In this document: positions 24,417 through 24,592 of the stretch, piece by piece
How positions within the stretch are numbered: position 1 is the stretch's first letter
How the letters are laid out: each line of letters starts with the position of its first letter
NCBI GenBank assembly: GCA_031265715.1
Contig: JAISCG010000002.1
Coordinates: forward strand, 1 to 24,592
Direction of reading: 5' to 3'
DNA: 24,592 nucleotides
DNA from: Holosporaceae bacterium
Lineage (GTDB): Bacteria; Pseudomonadota; Alphaproteobacteria; UBA3830
Program-made: the position numbers and the translations under genes
The notes under the pieces: generated by a model
Databases searched by the model: none
Told to the model about the DNA's origin: nothing
The model's input: only the letters and a program-made list of their open reading frames with translations

Positions 24417-24592
24417 AACACGGATTTTGGAGAAACGAAAGCCATCCGTATAGAAAACGGACTGCTGAAGCTGCCCAAAACAGGTTTTGTAAAAACTGTT
24501 TTTCATAGAGAAGTTTCGGGTAAGATTAAATCGGCAACGATCTCTAAAACTCCGGACGGTAAATACTATGTATCAATTCTTACGGAACAAGA
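24417..24592 (+). mobile_element. IS200/IS605-family OrfB (TnpB-like) transposase fragment, continues past the window
   Basis: After a stop at 24414-24416 the plus strand reads IRIENGLLKLPKTGFVKTVF, then HREVSGKIKSATISKT and PDGKYYVSILTE. This is the conserved stretch of IS605 OrfB/TnpB proteins (IKIPKxGxVKxxxHRxxxGxIKSxTISKxxSGKYYxSI). The roughly 100 residues that normally precede it are missing, so the 5' end was lost at the junction with the Rpn remnant. The RuvC catalytic residues would lie beyond the right edge and cannot be assessed. Confidence 0.8.

Noticed and set aside
1..24592. CRISPR array, tRNA or rRNA genes
   Set aside because: No regularly spaced direct repeats and no tRNA cloverleaf or rRNA stretch were seen by eye on either strand.

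Overview
The window is a nearly complete F-type (MPF_F) conjugative transfer operon. It is read leftward on the minus strand from about 23.8 kb down to 0.5 kb, with accessory genes inserted and with truncated mobile-element remnants at both edges. Gene content and order resemble the integrative conjugative elements of Rickettsiales (RAGE-type elements) and of other amoeba- or protist-associated intracellular bacteria: an Rpn/PDDEXK transposase remnant, IS200/IS605-type fragments, toxin-antitoxin pairs, RhuM and Fic proteins, and moderately low GC. An alphaproteobacterial endosymbiont is my best inference, but no rRNA or housekeeping gene is present to prove it.

Right edge (23.9-24.6 kb): a truncated IS605 OrfB/TnpB-like fragment runs off the window on the plus strand next to the C-terminal third of an Rpn-family nuclease/transposase. 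A roughly 290-base gap follows, containing three near-identical 10-bp palindromes (CACTTAAGTG type) that look like operators for the operon. The operon opens with a small protein resembling only the N-terminal domain of D-Ala-D-Ala ligase. Next come traA (pilin), traL, traE, traK, traB, traV, traC, an S26/TraF-type signal peptidase, traW, traU, trbC, traN, traF and traH. Most junctions are 1-4-nt overlaps (TAATG, ATGA), so translation is probably coupled.

Middle (10.2-10.8 kb): a YefM-YoeB toxin-antitoxin pair with its own promoter and operator palindromes sits between traH and traG.

Left half (0.5-10.2 kb): traG is followed by an accessory block placed between traG and traD. The block encodes a RhuM-Fic/Doc protein, a DUF1016/YhcG nuclease, a cysteine desulfurase that appears to carry a secretion signal, and a canonical Fic protein. 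traD, the coupling ATPase, ends the leftward run. Its last 300 residues look like a second NTPase core that has lost its P-loop. On the opposite strand at the left edge is a RelE toxin whose antitoxin has lost its DNA-binding N-terminus at an IS200/IS605-like terminal hairpin.

Together the tra proteins would build the pilus/T4SS channel: TraA pilin; TraL, E, K, B and V envelope core; TraC assembly ATPase; TraW, U, TrbC, N, F and H periplasmic and outer-membrane assembly; TraG mating-pair stabilisation; TraD coupling. No relaxase (TraI) or convincing oriT is visible in this window. The most unusual points are the tandem degenerate ATPase in TraD, the apparently exported cysteine desulfurase, the Ddl-domain protein heading the operon, and the palindrome cluster in front of it.
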